DNA of 64,000 nt from NCBI RefSeq assembly GCF_042466115.1, contig NZ_JAXHBQ010000001.1, positions 1,674,001-1,738,000 on the forward strand. The letters are read 5' to 3'. A model generated the notes under the pieces. That model had not been told where the DNA came from. It ran no database searches and was given only the letters and a program-made list of their open reading frames with translations. Both the position numbers and the translations under genes were made by a program. This document shows, piece after piece, positions 1 to 7,964 of this stretch (its first letter is position 1; the number at the start of each line of letters is the position of its first letter). Source of the stretch: SW4 sp042466115. Lineage in GTDB: Bacteria > Pseudomonadota > Alphaproteobacteria > Rhodobacterales > Rhodobacteraceae.

Positions 1-56
1 TATGGTTTACGTAAGGTTAAGAACGGGTGGGGACGTGTGAGTTGGATGGATGCGTG

Positions 57-365
57 ATGGAATATCGCGGGCATATCTTGTTGGTTTTCGGGCTAAGCCT
101 GATGCTGTCGCCATTGGCGATCAAACTTGTGATGGATCACGAAGCAGCAGAGGTTGCGGCGACGACGGCGCCCGGTCGGCTGACCACCAAAGGCGCGGCA
201 GATCAGGAGTGCGATCGCTCGACGATTGAAACCGCGATTGGCCGGATCGGCTGTGGTGCGGCAGCAGAAGAAACGCCCGTGCGCCGGATTGATCAATCAA
301 TGGGATCGGGCAATACCACGCGGCGGGCAGTTGGCGGGGCCACGTTTGTCACCGCGCGCCCCTAG
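57..365 (+). CDS. Small single-pass membrane protein, unknown function
   Basis: I do not recognise this gene. The frame encodes 102 residues from the ATG at 57; a GTG at 27 would add ten residues. Residues 6-24 form one hydrophobic segment (HILLVFGLSLMLSPLAIKL), followed by an Ala/Thr/Arg-rich tail with two cysteines and no recognisable domain. The tail is probably periplasmic if the segment is a signal anchor; that is inference. Its TAG stop overlaps the TAG stop of the convergent ASCH gene in a shared CTAG. Support is only the hydrophobic N-terminus and the neat fit against the neighbour, so it could be a chance frame. Confidence 0.4.
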   Translation: MEYRGHILLVFGLSLMLSPLAIKLVMDHEAAEVAATTAPGRLTTKGAADQECDRSTIETAIGRIGCGAAAEETPVRRIDQSMGSGNTTRRAVGGATFVTARP

Positions 366-793
366 TTCAGTTCGCGCCCCTGCAGGTCTTCGACCAGCTC
401 GAAGTGTTCAAAAATCAGCAACATTTCTGGATCATAGCCGCCGTTGCGCTTGAAAAACGCCTTGTGATCCTTGCGCCAACCCAGCAGGGTTTCGTTTTCG
501 CCCTCGGCCAGCGCCATTTCCTCGGTAACGTCACAAAACCGGACCTCCTCGACCTTCACGGTCTTGATCACCAGCGCAGGCGTGCCATCCCAGTTGGCCG
601 CGATATCGCAGCGGCCGACGACAGGCATCGCTTCGGGTTCATCCGCAAATTCGGACGCCGCGCCGCAGCTTGCGGTTTTCTTGCCCTGACGGACCAGTTT
701 GATCAGACGCTGGCACAGCTCGGCACTATCGCCGAACTTGAACGTTCCGGCGCCGGGGTAGGTCTGTTGCAGGTCTTCGATGTCATCGGTCAT
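362..793 (-). CDS. ASCH domain-containing protein
   Basis: A 143-residue soluble protein that matches the ASCH superfamily (YhfF-like branch, PUA-like fold) in pattern. It shows an N-terminal helix, a GKKTASCGAA segment at about residues 38-47 where the family carries its conserved G-K-K-T/S loop, and a VIKTVKVEEVRFCDV strand pair. ASCH proteins are thought to bind RNA or modified nucleosides, and some (YqfB) hydrolyse N4-acetylcytidine. The exact substrate here is unknown. It starts at the ATG at 793 and is separated from the upstream minus-strand membrane gene by the hairpin at 844-876, so it is probably transcribed on its own. Confidence 0.75.
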   Translation of the reverse strand: MTDDIEDLQQTYPGAGTFKFGDSAELCQRLIKLVRQGKKTASCGAASEFADEPEAMPVVGRCDIAANWDGTPALVIKTVKVEEVRFCDVTEEMALAEGENETLLGWRKDHKAFFKRNGGYDPEMLLIFEHFELVEDLQGRELN

Positions 794-843
794 GTGCGCC
801 TCGCTATCCCCAATGCCGCGCCCGATCCGAGGGGTGGGCGTAA

Positions 844-876
844 AGCGCCCGCCCCGTGGGGGGCGGTTCGGGCGCT
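844..876 (-). terminator. Hairpin terminator downstream of the 883-1320 gene
   Basis: Arms 844-850 (AGCGCCC on the plus strand) and 870-876 (GGGCGCT) pair perfectly, and an inner stem of C/G runs extends the hairpin. On the minus strand the hairpin is followed by TTTACG, so it fits a rho-independent terminator closing the pheS-side transcript before the ASCH gene. The T run is short. Confidence 0.6.
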
Positions 877-882
877 ATTTAA

Positions 883-1320
883 CTACTTCTTTCCCTTAAC
901 GAGATAGTAAATTGTGAAAACTGAAGCTGCCAAAACTATCGGGATGAAGAGCCAAGCCATTAAGAGCTCCAGATTGGACGAACTAAGATATCTTAATCCG
1001 TTGTTAAATGGACGGGGCTCAAACCCCCAAATAATAAGAAGAATAGAGCCCATCCAACCCAGCGGCAACAATATCGCTCCCCTGAGGACGGTAGACTCAG
1101 TCCAAGAAATACTAAAATCGTCAAGCAATTTGGGACCTATTTTGAGTCCAACGAAAAAGCCGGCAATCGGAAGAATTAATAACGCGACCGGAACTCTCAT
1201 TCGAACGCTGCGAGCGTTCAGGACCTCCATCATGAACTGAAGAAACAGATAAACGGCCAGAAGAAGCACAATAGCTGTCAATAGACCTAAAACTCCTCCC
1301 AAGACTCGCTTTAAAAGCAC
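883..1320 (-). CDS. Four-helix integral membrane protein, AT-rich
   Basis: A 145-residue protein with four clear hydrophobic segments (about residues 5-36, 44-61, 80-103, 116-140), short loops and a basic C-terminus (KGKK). I do not recognise a family. It begins at a GTG only three bases after the pheS stop, so it is read from the pheS message. Base composition is strikingly AT-rich compared with all neighbours: many TTA, ATA and AAA codons and long A/T runs. This suggests recent acquisition or relaxed codon selection. The hairpin at 844-876 follows its TAG stop. Confidence 0.65.
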   Translation of the reverse strand: MLLKRVLGGVLGLLTAIVLLLAVYLFLQFMMEVLNARSVRMRVPVALLILPIAGFFVGLKIGPKLLDDFSISWTESTVLRGAILLPLGWMGSILLIIWGFEPRPFNNGLRYLSSSNLELLMAWLFIPIVLAASVFTIYYLVKGKK

Positions 1321-1323
1321 TGG

Positions 1324-2394
1324 TCAAACCCCACCCCTGATCGTGGGCACAGCCAAACCAGCAAACCCGTAGTGTCGCAGCCACCGCAAATCGCTGTCAA
1401 AGAACGCGCGCAAATCCGGTATCCCGTATTTCAGCATCGCGATCCGGTCGATGCCCATGCCGAACGCGAACCCTTGCCACAGCGCCGGATCAATCCCGCC
1501 CGCTTGCAGCACTTTGGGATGGACCATGCCGCTACCCAGCACCTCAAGCCAGTCGTCGCCTTCGCCCACTTTCACGGTGCCGCCTTCGAACGAACACTGG
1601 ATGTCCACTTCGGCCGAAGGTTCGGTGAAAGGGAAGTGCGAGGCGCGGAAACGGGTTTTGACGGTAGTGCCGAAATAGGCGGTAAAGAACTCCTCAAGCA
1701 CCCATTTCAGGTTGGCCATCGAGATATCCTTGTCAATCGCCAGCCCTTCGACCTGATGGAACATCGGTGTGTGCGTCTGGTCGTAATCGGCGCGATACAC
1801 ACGACCCGGACAGATGATCCGCGTCGGCGCGCCGTGCTTTTCCATATGGCGGATTTGCACGGGGCTGGTGTGGGTGCGCAGCACATGCGGCGGGCGGTTA
1901 TCGCCCTCGGCGCGGTGCATGTAAAACGTGTCCATTTCCGCGCGCGCGGGGTGGTGGCCAGGGATGTTGAGCGCATCGAAGTTATACCAGTCGCTGTCGA
2001 TCTGCGGGCCTTCGGCCACGGCAAAGCCCATGTCGGCAAAGATCGTGGTACATTCTTCCCAAACTTGCGACACAGGATGGATCGTGCCCACACGACGGTC
2101 GCGCGCAGGTAGGGTGACATCAAGCCATTCGCTGCGCAGACGTTCATCAAGTGCGGCGTCACCCAGTGCGGCCTTCTTCGCGGCCAAGGCGCTGTTGATC
2201 TCGTCCTTCAACGCATTCAGCGCGGGGCCAGCGATTTGGCGTTCTTCGGGCGTCATTTTACCCAACTCGCGCATTTGCAGGCTGATTTCGCCCTTCTTGC
2301 CAACGGCCTGCACGCGCAGGTCTTCCAGCGTCGCCTCGTCACCCGCATCGGCAATCAGGCCAAGGTATTTGTTCTTCAGATCGTCCATGATCAT
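1324..2394 (-). CDS. pheS: Phenylalanine--tRNA ligase alpha subunit
   Basis: Catalytic alpha subunit of the cytosolic alpha2-beta2 enzyme that charges tRNA-Phe. The 356-residue length is normal. It has the N-terminal coiled coil (EATLEDLRVQAVGKKGEIS), a class II motif 2 region (RIICPGRVYRADYDQTHTP) and the C-terminal motif 3 region GFAFGMGIDRIAMLKYGI, which contains the ATP-binding arginine. The first ATG (2394) is preceded at normal distance by AGGA; a second ATG two codons in (2388) gives the MDDLK start common in relatives. pheT is not present between here and the left edge, so the beta subunit must be encoded elsewhere or just beyond the window. Confidence 0.97.
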   Translation of the reverse strand: MIMDDLKNKYLGLIADAGDEATLEDLRVQAVGKKGEISLQMRELGKMTPEERQIAGPALNALKDEINSALAAKKAALGDAALDERLRSEWLDVTLPARDRRVGTIHPVSQVWEECTTIFADMGFAVAEGPQIDSDWYNFDALNIPGHHPARAEMDTFYMHRAEGDNRPPHVLRTHTSPVQIRHMEKHGAPTRIICPGRVYRADYDQTHTPMFHQVEGLAIDKDISMANLKWVLEEFFTAYFGTTVKTRFRASHFPFTEPSAEVDIQCSFEGGTVKVGEGDDWLEVLGSGMVHPKVLQAGGIDPALWQGFAFGMGIDRIAMLKYGIPDLRAFFDSDLRWLRHYGFAGLAVPTIRGGV

Positions 2395-2438
2395 AGCGTC
2401 CTGTCTGTGGTCCCGATGGTGCTACCCAAATGGGGCGG

Positions 2439-2458
2439 GGGGCGCAACTGTGCGCCCC
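2439..2458 (-). other. Perfect 8-bp hairpin in the pheS leader
   Basis: GGGGCGCA (2439-2446) and TGCGCCCC (2451-2458) are perfect complements around a four-base loop, about 45 bases upstream of pheS and just after the rplT terminator. No T run follows on either strand. It might be a leader structure affecting pheS expression, but there is no Phe-rich leader peptide to support classical attenuation. Confidence 0.4.
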
Positions 2459-2470
2459 ATCCCAAACGAA

Positions 2471-2502
2471 AAAGCCGCGCAACCTTTCGGCTCCGCGGCT
2501 TT
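2471..2502 (-). terminator. Rho-independent terminator after rplT
   Basis: AAAGCCGCG (2471-2479) pairs with CGCGGCTTT (2494-2502) in a 9-bp stem with a 14-base loop. On the minus strand the stem runs into TTTTTCGTTT, a good U tract. It lies 24 bases past the rplT stop and so separates rpmI-rplT from pheS, at least partly. Confidence 0.75.
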
Positions 2503-2525
2503 GCATTTCGCTTGCGTTGGAACGC

Positions 2526-2885
2526 TTACGCCAAAGCAGCCTGAGCTTGCTTAACGATCGCGCCAAACGCTTCTGGCTCGTGAACGGCCAGATCGGCCAG
2601 CACCTTGCGGTCGACCTCGATCCCGGCCAACGACAGGCCGTTGATGAAGCGGCTGTATGTCAGCGCCTCGTCATGGCTGCGCACGGCGGCGTTGATCCGC
2701 TGGATCCACAGCGCGCGGAAACTGCGCTTGCGATTCTTGCGGTCACGGGTTGCATATTGGTTCGCCTTGTCGACAGCCTGCGCTGCGACTTTAAAGGTAT
2801 TTTTGCGACGGCCATAATAGCCTTTGGCCGCATCAGTGACCTTCTTGTGACGACGATGGGTGACGGTTCCGCCTTTAACTCGCAT
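2526..2885 (-). CDS. rplT: 50S ribosomal protein L20
   Basis: A 119-residue L20 of normal length. It shows the highly basic N-terminus (VTHRRHKKVTDAAKGYYGRR) and the family-typical RKRSFRALWIQRINAAVR helix, followed by SRFINGLSLAGIEVDRKVLADLAV. L20 binds 23S rRNA and is needed early in 50S assembly. It sits 12 bases downstream of rpmI, the usual L35-L20 pair, and is followed by an intrinsic terminator. infC, which leads this operon in many bacteria, is not here. Confidence 0.98.
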   Translation of the reverse strand: MRVKGGTVTHRRHKKVTDAAKGYYGRRKNTFKVAAQAVDKANQYATRDRKNRKRSFRALWIQRINAAVRSHDEALTYSRFINGLSLAGIEVDRKVLADLAVHEPEAFGAIVKQAQAALA

Positions 2886-2897
2886 GTTCCGTCCTCC

Positions 2898-3098
2898 CTA
2901 GCGCGCGTATGGCATCATAGGCTTGATGATCTTTTCATCAGCCTTGGCCAGAATTGTCGTGCCGCGGGCGGTACGGATGAATTTTGTGGAACGCTTGATC
3001 ATGCCGTGGCGCTTGCCTGCCTGACCAGCTTTGATGCGGCCCGAGGCCGTCACCTTGAACCGCTTTTTGCAGCTCGATTTTGTCTTCATCTTCGGCAT
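2898..3098 (-). CDS. rpmI: 50S ribosomal protein L35
   Basis: A 66-residue, very basic L35 beginning MPKMKTKSS with KKRFKVTASGRIK, KRHGM and the C-terminal KADEKIIKPMMPY typical of the family. The start is the ATG at 3098, with an AGGAGA ribosome binding site just upstream; a longer frame to 3194 has no family similarity. It is a structural component of the 50S subunit. A promoter-like sequence lies 77-105 bases upstream (3175-3203). Confidence 0.98.
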   Translation of the reverse strand: MPKMKTKSSCKKRFKVTASGRIKAGQAGKRHGMIKRSTKFIRTARGTTILAKADEKIIKPMMPYAR

Positions 3099-3174
3099 TT
3101 CCGTCTCCTCTTTCGGGTCGGTCGAACGCGCGACTCGGCATGCCATTTCGGCCGGACGCGCGGGTTGAAGCGGT

Positions 3175-3203
3175 GCTATAGGACGCACCGGCAATCAAAG
3201 CAA
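3175..3203 (-). promoter_or_regulatory. Putative promoter for rpmI-rplT
   Basis: On the minus strand TTGCTT (3198-3203) is separated by 17 bases from TATAGC (3175-3180), a reasonable sigma-70 type arrangement. The start of transcription would fall near 3168, giving a leader of about 70 bases to rpmI. Assigned by pattern only. Confidence 0.4.
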
Positions 3204-3209
3204 GCGGAT

Positions 3210-3452
3210 TTAGCGGATAAACTGCCCAACAACCCGCACAAAGACATCAGGGATTTCATTGATCGAATAGCCGCTGGGTTTCTGTGACACGGCAAGGGCG
3301 ATCAAACCCCCGCCGATCAGAACCATGATCGCGGCTGCACGGGGCGCGCGCCCTTCGGCAAGTGCGCCCAAAATAGGCGGGATCGAAAAGGCCGCAACAA
3401 TCAGTCCGATCACCAGCATCACGTCAGGATTTATCGCCCCAAAACCTCTCAC
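3210..3452 (-). CDS. Small membrane protein between pyk and rpmI
   Basis: About 80 residues with two hydrophobic segments (LVIGLIVAAFSIPPILGAL and AAIMVLIGGGLIALAVS) joined by a short basic loop, then a polar C-terminus. No domain is recognised. The GTG at 3452 starts 19 bases after the pyk stop; an ATG at 3419 would shorten it by 11 residues. The position in the pyk-to-rpmI interval fits a conserved hypothetical gene that I recall in this spot in related Rhodobacteraceae; function is unknown. Confidence 0.6.
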   Translation of the reverse strand: MRGFGAINPDVMLVIGLIVAAFSIPPILGALAEGRAPRAAAIMVLIGGGLIALAVSQKPSGYSINEIPDVFVRVVGQFIR

Positions 3453-3471
3453 CCGTTACGTTAGGGAAAGG

Positions 3472-4917
3472 TTACTCTGTTTCCGCAGCAAAGATCAAAC
3501 GTTCCTCGCAGGGCGCCACGCGCAGGATATTCGTCGACCCGGGCGTATTGAACGGCACGCCCGCGGTCACGACGATCATATCCTTTTTCGTTGCGACCCC
3601 TTGGGACACAGCCGCGCGCACCGCTTCGATCACCGCCGACTTAAAGCGGTTGACGTCACCGGACATCACGCAATTGGTGCCCCATGTCAGGCACAACCGG
3701 CGTGCGGTTTTCTGGATCGTGGTCAAGGCAACAATCGGCACACGCGGACGTTCGCGCGCGACCAACAGCGCGGTGGTGCCGGATTCGGAATAACAGCAAA
3801 TCGCCTTGATATCCGCCGTTTCCGCGATTTCGCGCGCGGCGGCGACAATGCCGTCTGCCACGCTCTTGCGGTCGGCACGGCGCGAGGATTCGATAATGTC
3901 GCGATAGGTCGGATCGGCCTCGACCTCCATCGCGACATTGTTCATGGTCTGCACGGCCTCGATCGGGAAAGACCCGGCGGCGCTTTCCGCACTCAGCATG
4001 ATGGCATCCGCGCCTTCATAGATGGCCGTGGCCACATCGGACACTTCGGCGCGGGTCGGCATCGGGCTGTCGATCATCGATTCCAGCATCTGAGTGGCAA
4101 CGATCACCGGCTTGGCCGCCGCGCGGCACTTACGCACCAGTTGTTTCTGGATCGGCGGGACGTTCTGCACCGGCAGTTCCACGCCCAGATCGCCACGGGC
4201 CACCATGATCCCGTCGGACACGGCCAGAATATCGTCAAACGCCTTGACGGCGGCGGGTTTCTCGATCTTGGACAGGATCGCGGCACGCCCTTTGGCCAGC
4301 TTACGCGCCTCGTCCACATCGGCGGGGCGCTGCACAAAAGACAGCGCCAGCCAGTCGACACCCAATTCGCACACGAACTCCAGATCCTTGCGGTCTTTCT
4401 CCGACAGCGCAGCCAGCGGCAGCACAACATCGGGCACGTTCACGCCCTTGCGGTTGGACACGGTGCCGCCAACGACAACTTCGCAATTGGCGAAATCAGC
4501 GCCACAATCCTTGACCCGCAGCTTGATCTTGCCATCGTTCACCAGCAGGTGCGAGCCGGGCTCGAGCGCGTCAAAGATTTCCTTGTGGGGCAGTTGCACG
4601 CGGTGCACGTCGCCGGGCGCGTCGCTCAGGTCCAGGCGGAAGGGCGCACCCACTTCAAGTTCTTCCTCCTCGTTCGCGAACACACCAAGCCGCAGCTTGG
4701 GCCCCTGCAAATCGGCCAGAATCGCGATCGGGCTGCCCAGATCATCCTCGATCTTGCGGATAATCGCATGGCGGGCGCGTATTTCTTCGTGATCTCCGTG
4801 GCTCATGTTCAGGCGAAATACGTCTGCGCCCGCCTCGTGCAGGGCGCGGATCATCTTTTCGTCGTTGGACGCCGGCCCAAGTGTCGCAACAATTTTCACA
4901 TTCCGAGAGCGTTTCAT
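3472..4917 (-). CDS. pyk: Pyruvate kinase
   Basis: A 481-residue pyruvate kinase converting phosphoenolpyruvate and ADP to pyruvate and ATP in the cytosol. Visible family motifs are the N-terminal VKIVATLGPAS, ILADLQGPKLRLG, LSKIEKPAAV with the catalytic lysine, IMVARGDLGVELP with Mg/K ligands, and TQMLESMI...PTRAEVSDVA...DAIMLSAESA. The C-terminal allosteric domain (GTTALLVARERPRVPI) is complete. The ATG at 4917 follows an AAAGGACG site. A candidate promoter lies at 4977-5004. Confidence 0.98.
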   Translation of the reverse strand: MKRSRNVKIVATLGPASNDEKMIRALHEAGADVFRLNMSHGDHEEIRARHAIIRKIEDDLGSPIAILADLQGPKLRLGVFANEEEELEVGAPFRLDLSDAPGDVHRVQLPHKEIFDALEPGSHLLVNDGKIKLRVKDCGADFANCEVVVGGTVSNRKGVNVPDVVLPLAALSEKDRKDLEFVCELGVDWLALSFVQRPADVDEARKLAKGRAAILSKIEKPAAVKAFDDILAVSDGIMVARGDLGVELPVQNVPPIQKQLVRKCRAAAKPVIVATQMLESMIDSPMPTRAEVSDVATAIYEGADAIMLSAESAAGSFPIEAVQTMNNVAMEVEADPTYRDIIESSRRADRKSVADGIVAAAREIAETADIKAICCYSESGTTALLVARERPRVPIVALTTIQKTARRLCLTWGTNCVMSGDVNRFKSAVIEAVRAAVSQGVATKKDMIVVTAGVPFNTPGSTNILRVAPCEERLIFAAETE

Positions 4918-4976
4918 CTGGGTCGTCCTTTTAGGTCATTCTGCGTGCCGTTACCGCTAACGCCACTGTTGACGCC

Positions 4977-5004
4977 TTATTACGCAATTCACTTCCCGCC
5001 ACAA
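4977..5004 (-). promoter_or_regulatory. Putative pyk promoter
   Basis: On the minus strand TTGTGG (4999-5004) and TAATAA (4977-4982) are separated by 16 bases, leaving a leader of about 50 bases to the pyk ATG. The 134-base gap also has to drive the divergent amidohydrolase gene. Assigned by pattern only. Confidence 0.35.
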
Positions 5005-5051
5005 CTATTCTAAATGCAATGAAACAGACATAACAGGCGTCAGACGTAGCA

Positions 5052-5792
5052 GTGACTCATATCCCTTTTGAAATCGTCGGCGCAGAGCGACCCGCGAAAT
5101 GGCTGGTCGTCTGTGATCACGCCACCAACGCCGTCCCCGACTGGATCAATGGCGGCGATCTGGGGCTGCACGCCGAAGACATGCACCGCCACATCGCCTA
5201 TGATGTGGGCGCGGCAGGCGTAACCCACGCGCTTGCGGCCTTGCTGGACGCCCCGGCGATCCTGTCGAACTTCTCGCGCCTTGTGATCGACCCGAACCGC
5301 GGGCTTGATGATCCGACCCTGTTGATGAAAATCTACGATGGCACGGTTATTCCCGCGAACCGCCACGCCGGCATTGATGAGTTGGAGCGCCGCCGCCGCG
5401 CGCTTTACGACCCCTACCACGGCGCACTTGCCGAAATGGCCGCACGGCAGGACGACACGATCATCCTGTCGATCCACAGCTTTACGCCGCAATTGAATGG
5501 CCGCCCGCCCCGCCCGTGGGAAATCGGCATTCTGCATGAAGGCGACGACCGTCTGCCTGGACCGCTGATCGAATTATTGCGCGCCGAGCCTGACCTGACG
5601 GTCGGTGATAACGAGCCCTACGCGGGTCACCTGCCCGGCGACACGGTTGACCGCCATGCCCTGCAAATGGGCCGCCCGAACGCGCTGGTCGAGTTGCGCA
5701 ATGACCTGATTGACAGCTTCGAGGATCAGATCGCATGGGCCGAACGCCTCGCACCAATCCTTGAAGCGGCGCGTATCCGTGCCAATCTCTGA
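5052..5792 (+). CDS. N-formylglutamate amidohydrolase family protein
   Basis: A 246-residue protein of the FGase family, which hydrolyses N-formyl-L-glutamate or similar N-acyl amino acids and is distantly related to zinc carboxypeptidases. Motifs include VVCDHATNAVP near the start, SRLVIDPNRG, ILSIHSFTP (a likely metal-ligand His) and the C-terminal VELRNDLI. The start is a GTG at 5052. It sits 16 bases before a DUF1244 gene, so the two form an operon. No hut genes are nearby, so a role in histidine breakdown is not supported by context. Confidence 0.85.
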   Translation: MTHIPFEIVGAERPAKWLVVCDHATNAVPDWINGGDLGLHAEDMHRHIAYDVGAAGVTHALAALLDAPAILSNFSRLVIDPNRGLDDPTLLMKIYDGTVIPANRHAGIDELERRRRALYDPYHGALAEMAARQDDTIILSIHSFTPQLNGRPPRPWEIGILHEGDDRLPGPLIELLRAEPDLTVGDNEPYAGHLPGDTVDRHALQMGRPNALVELRNDLIDSFEDQIAWAERLAPILEAARIRANL

Positions 5793-5808
5793 TCCAAAGG
5801 AGGCTACA

Positions 5809-6126
5809 ATGGACGCCCAAACCAAACTCGAAATCGAAGCCGCTGCATTCCGCCGGTTGCAAAAACATCTGATGCAGGACCGGCCCGATGTGCAAAACAT
5901 CGACATGATGAATTTGGCTGGTTTTTGCCGCAACTGCCTGTCGCGCTGGTATCAGGAAGCCGCAAACGGACGCGGCATCGACATGGATAAGGCCGCTGGG
6001 CGCGAAGCCTTCTATGGCATGCCCTACGACGACTGGCGCGCGGCAAACCAGACCGAGGCGAGCGCCGAAAAGCAGGCGAAATTTGCCGTGGCCTTCAAAG
6101 AAAACGTCACTGATCGCGAGGGTTAA
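5809..6126 (+). CDS. DUF1244 family protein
   Basis: A 105-residue soluble protein of the DUF1244 (SMc04008-like) family, with the conserved FRRLQKHLMQ...QNIDMMNLAGFCRNCLSRWYQEAA and GREAFYGMPYDDW segments. The family is helical and common in alpha- and gammaproteobacteria; its role is not established. The start at 5809 is fixed by a strong AAAGGAGG six bases upstream. It follows the amidohydrolase closely. Its stop shares the palindrome TTAA with the stop of the convergent dat gene. Confidence 0.92.
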   Translation: MDAQTKLEIEAAAFRRLQKHLMQDRPDVQNIDMMNLAGFCRNCLSRWYQEAANGRGIDMDKAAGREAFYGMPYDDWRAANQTEASAEKQAKFAVAFKENVTDREG

Positions 6127-6983
6127 ACGGCGGCTTTGCGGCTTTCTTCCAGATAGATCTCGCGCAGGCGCGCCGCCACGGGGCCGGGTTTGCCTGTGCC
6201 AATCGCAGTGCCATCCACTTCGACCACAGGCATCACAAACGTGCTGGCCGAGGTAATAAACGCCTCGTCTGCGCCCATGGCCTCATCAATCGTAAATGCA
6301 CGCTCCTCGACCTTCATCTGTGCCTCGCGGGCGAACCGCAGCACCGCGGCGCGGGTGATCCCGTGCAGGATTTCATTGCCCAGATGGCGGGTGATGATCG
6401 TATCGCCCTTGACGATATAGGCGTTGTTGGATGTGCCCTCGGTCACCGCGCCATCCTCGACCATCCACGCATCATCACAGCCTGCGGCCTTGGCCATCAT
6501 CTTGCCCATGGATGGATAAAGCAGTTGCACCGTCTTGATATCGCGCCGGCCCCAGCGTTCGTCGGCAATGCTGATCACCTTGATGCCCACCTTGGCGGCA
6601 GGGCTGTCGGCCAATCCCGGTTTGGACTGGGTAAACAGCACGATCGTCGGCTCAACATCGTCGCCCGGAAAAGCGAAATCACGGTCAGCGGCGGCACCGC
6701 GCGTGATCTGCAAATAGATCATCCCGTCGGTAATCTCATTTGCGCGCACCAGTTCGCGGTGCACCTCAAGCAGGTCATCACTGCTGATCGGATTACGCAT
6801 GTCCAACTCATTCAGCGACCGCTCCAGCCGCTTGGCGTGGCCCGCGAAATCAATCAGCTTGCCACCCAGCACGCTGGTCACCTCGTAAACGCCATCGGCA
6901 AACAGGAACCCGCGATCAAAGATCGAAACCTTGGCCTCACCCTCGGGCAAATACTCTCCGTTAACGTAAACTGTGCGGGTCAT
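6123..6983 (-). CDS. dat: D-amino-acid transaminase
   Basis: A 286-residue fold-type IV PLP enzyme of the D-amino-acid/branched-chain aminotransferase family, converting D-alanine or D-glutamate to the keto acid. It begins MTRTVYVNGEYLPEGEAKVSIFDRGF. The PLP lysine is K150 in RRDIKTVQLL, and AVTEGTSNNAYIV is the phosphate-binding part. The start at 6983 has an AGGAG site; a longer frame to 7115 overlaps dgcA and is not homologous. It lies 10 bases downstream of dgcA. Together with dgcN and dgcA it points to D-amino-acid use as nutrients rather than wall synthesis. Confidence 0.9.
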   Translation of the reverse strand: MTRTVYVNGEYLPEGEAKVSIFDRGFLFADGVYEVTSVLGGKLIDFAGHAKRLERSLNELDMRNPISSDDLLEVHRELVRANEITDGMIYLQITRGAAADRDFAFPGDDVEPTIVLFTQSKPGLADSPAAKVGIKVISIADERWGRRDIKTVQLLYPSMGKMMAKAAGCDDAWMVEDGAVTEGTSNNAYIVKGDTIITRHLGNEILHGITRAAVLRFAREAQMKVEERAFTIDEAMGADEAFITSASTFVMPVVEVDGTAIGTGKPGPVAARLREIYLEESRKAAV

Positions 6984-6993
6984 GATCTGTCTC

Positions 6994-7959
6994 CTATCCC
7001 CAAAGGGCTGCGGCGGGGGCATGCACGCCCGCTGCATCGTATTGCAATGGCTGGTCACGGTCTTCGGCCAGAAGCAGCGGGCCGTCAAGGTCAACCACCT
7101 GCGCGCCCTGCGCAACCAGCACCGCGGGCGCCATGGCCAGTGACGACCCGACCATGCAGCCGACCATCACGCCATACTCCTGCGCGCGGGCCGCATCGCG
7201 CAACGCCAGCGCCTCGGTCAATCCACCTGTTTTATCCAGCTTGATATTCACCACATCATACTTGCCCTTCAGCGCAGGCAGGCTGGCGCGATCATGGCAG
7301 CTTTCATCAGCGCAAACCGGCAAAGGGCGCGCGATTTCACCCAGCAGGTCGTCAGCGCCCGCAGGCAGGGGCTGCTCCACCAGCTGCACGCCAAGGCGCA
7401 CCAGATGCGGGGCAAGGTCACTGTAAACCTCGGCACTCCACCCCTCGTTCGCATCGACGATAATTGGCGCGTCTGGCGCACCGCGACGCACCGCTTCTAG
7501 GCGGGCCATATCATCGGGCGTGCCGAGTTTGATTTTCAGTAGCGGGCGATGGGCATGTTTGCGCGCAGCGGCTTCCATCGCATCCGGCTCACCCAAGGAC
7601 AGGGTAAAGGCCGTGATAACAGGCTGCGGCGCAGCCAAGCCAGCCAGATCCCAAACACGCCGCCCCGTCTGTTTCGCCTCCAAATCCCATAGCGCGCAAT
7701 CAACGGCATTTCGGGCCGCCCCGGCTGGCAAAGCATCCTGCAAGGCAACTCGGTCAATCCCACCCGGCAACCCGCGCACCTGTGCGGCTACGCTTTCAAG
7801 CGTTTCGCCATAGCGTGCATAGGGCACACATTCGCCCCAGCCCGTGACACCGTCGCGCGCCACACGCACGGTCAAAACCTTGGCCTCGGTCCGCGACCCG
7901 CGCGAAATGGTGAACACCTCGGCCAATCGAAAGACATCCTCAGATACCGAAATCACCAC
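6994..7959 (-). CDS. dgcA: N-acetyl-D-glutamate racemase DgcA (enolase superfamily)
   Basis: A 321-residue enolase-superfamily protein of the muconate-lactonizing subgroup, often annotated L-Ala-D/L-Glu epimerase. The acid-base lysine motif is in LLKIKLG; metal ligands are visible as IIVDANEGW (Asp), LVEQPL (Glu) and VCADESCHD (Asp); the second catalytic lysine is in VNIKLDKTGG. The placement directly after dgcN favours the newer DgcA role, racemising N-acetyl-D-glutamate to the L form in D-glutamate catabolism. The alternative dipeptide-epimerase role cannot be excluded from sequence. Confidence 0.85.
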   Translation of the reverse strand: MVISVSEDVFRLAEVFTISRGSRTEAKVLTVRVARDGVTGWGECVPYARYGETLESVAAQVRGLPGGIDRVALQDALPAGAARNAVDCALWDLEAKQTGRRVWDLAGLAAPQPVITAFTLSLGEPDAMEAAARKHAHRPLLKIKLGTPDDMARLEAVRRGAPDAPIIVDANEGWSAEVYSDLAPHLVRLGVQLVEQPLPAGADDLLGEIARPLPVCADESCHDRASLPALKGKYDVVNIKLDKTGGLTEALALRDAARAQEYGVMVGCMVGSSLAMAPAVLVAQGAQVVDLDGPLLLAEDRDQPLQYDAAGVHAPAAALWG

Positions 7960-7964
7960 AACGC

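Noticed and set aside
2422..2460. Possible pheM-like leader peptide upstream of pheS
   Set aside because: Twelve codons with one Phe and no Shine-Dalgarno; the enteric pheM has a run of Phe codons.
3325..5013. Long open frame antisense to pyk (562 codons)
   Set aside because: It mirrors pyk codon positions in GC-rich DNA, is His/Arg-rich and resembles no protein; pyk is certain.
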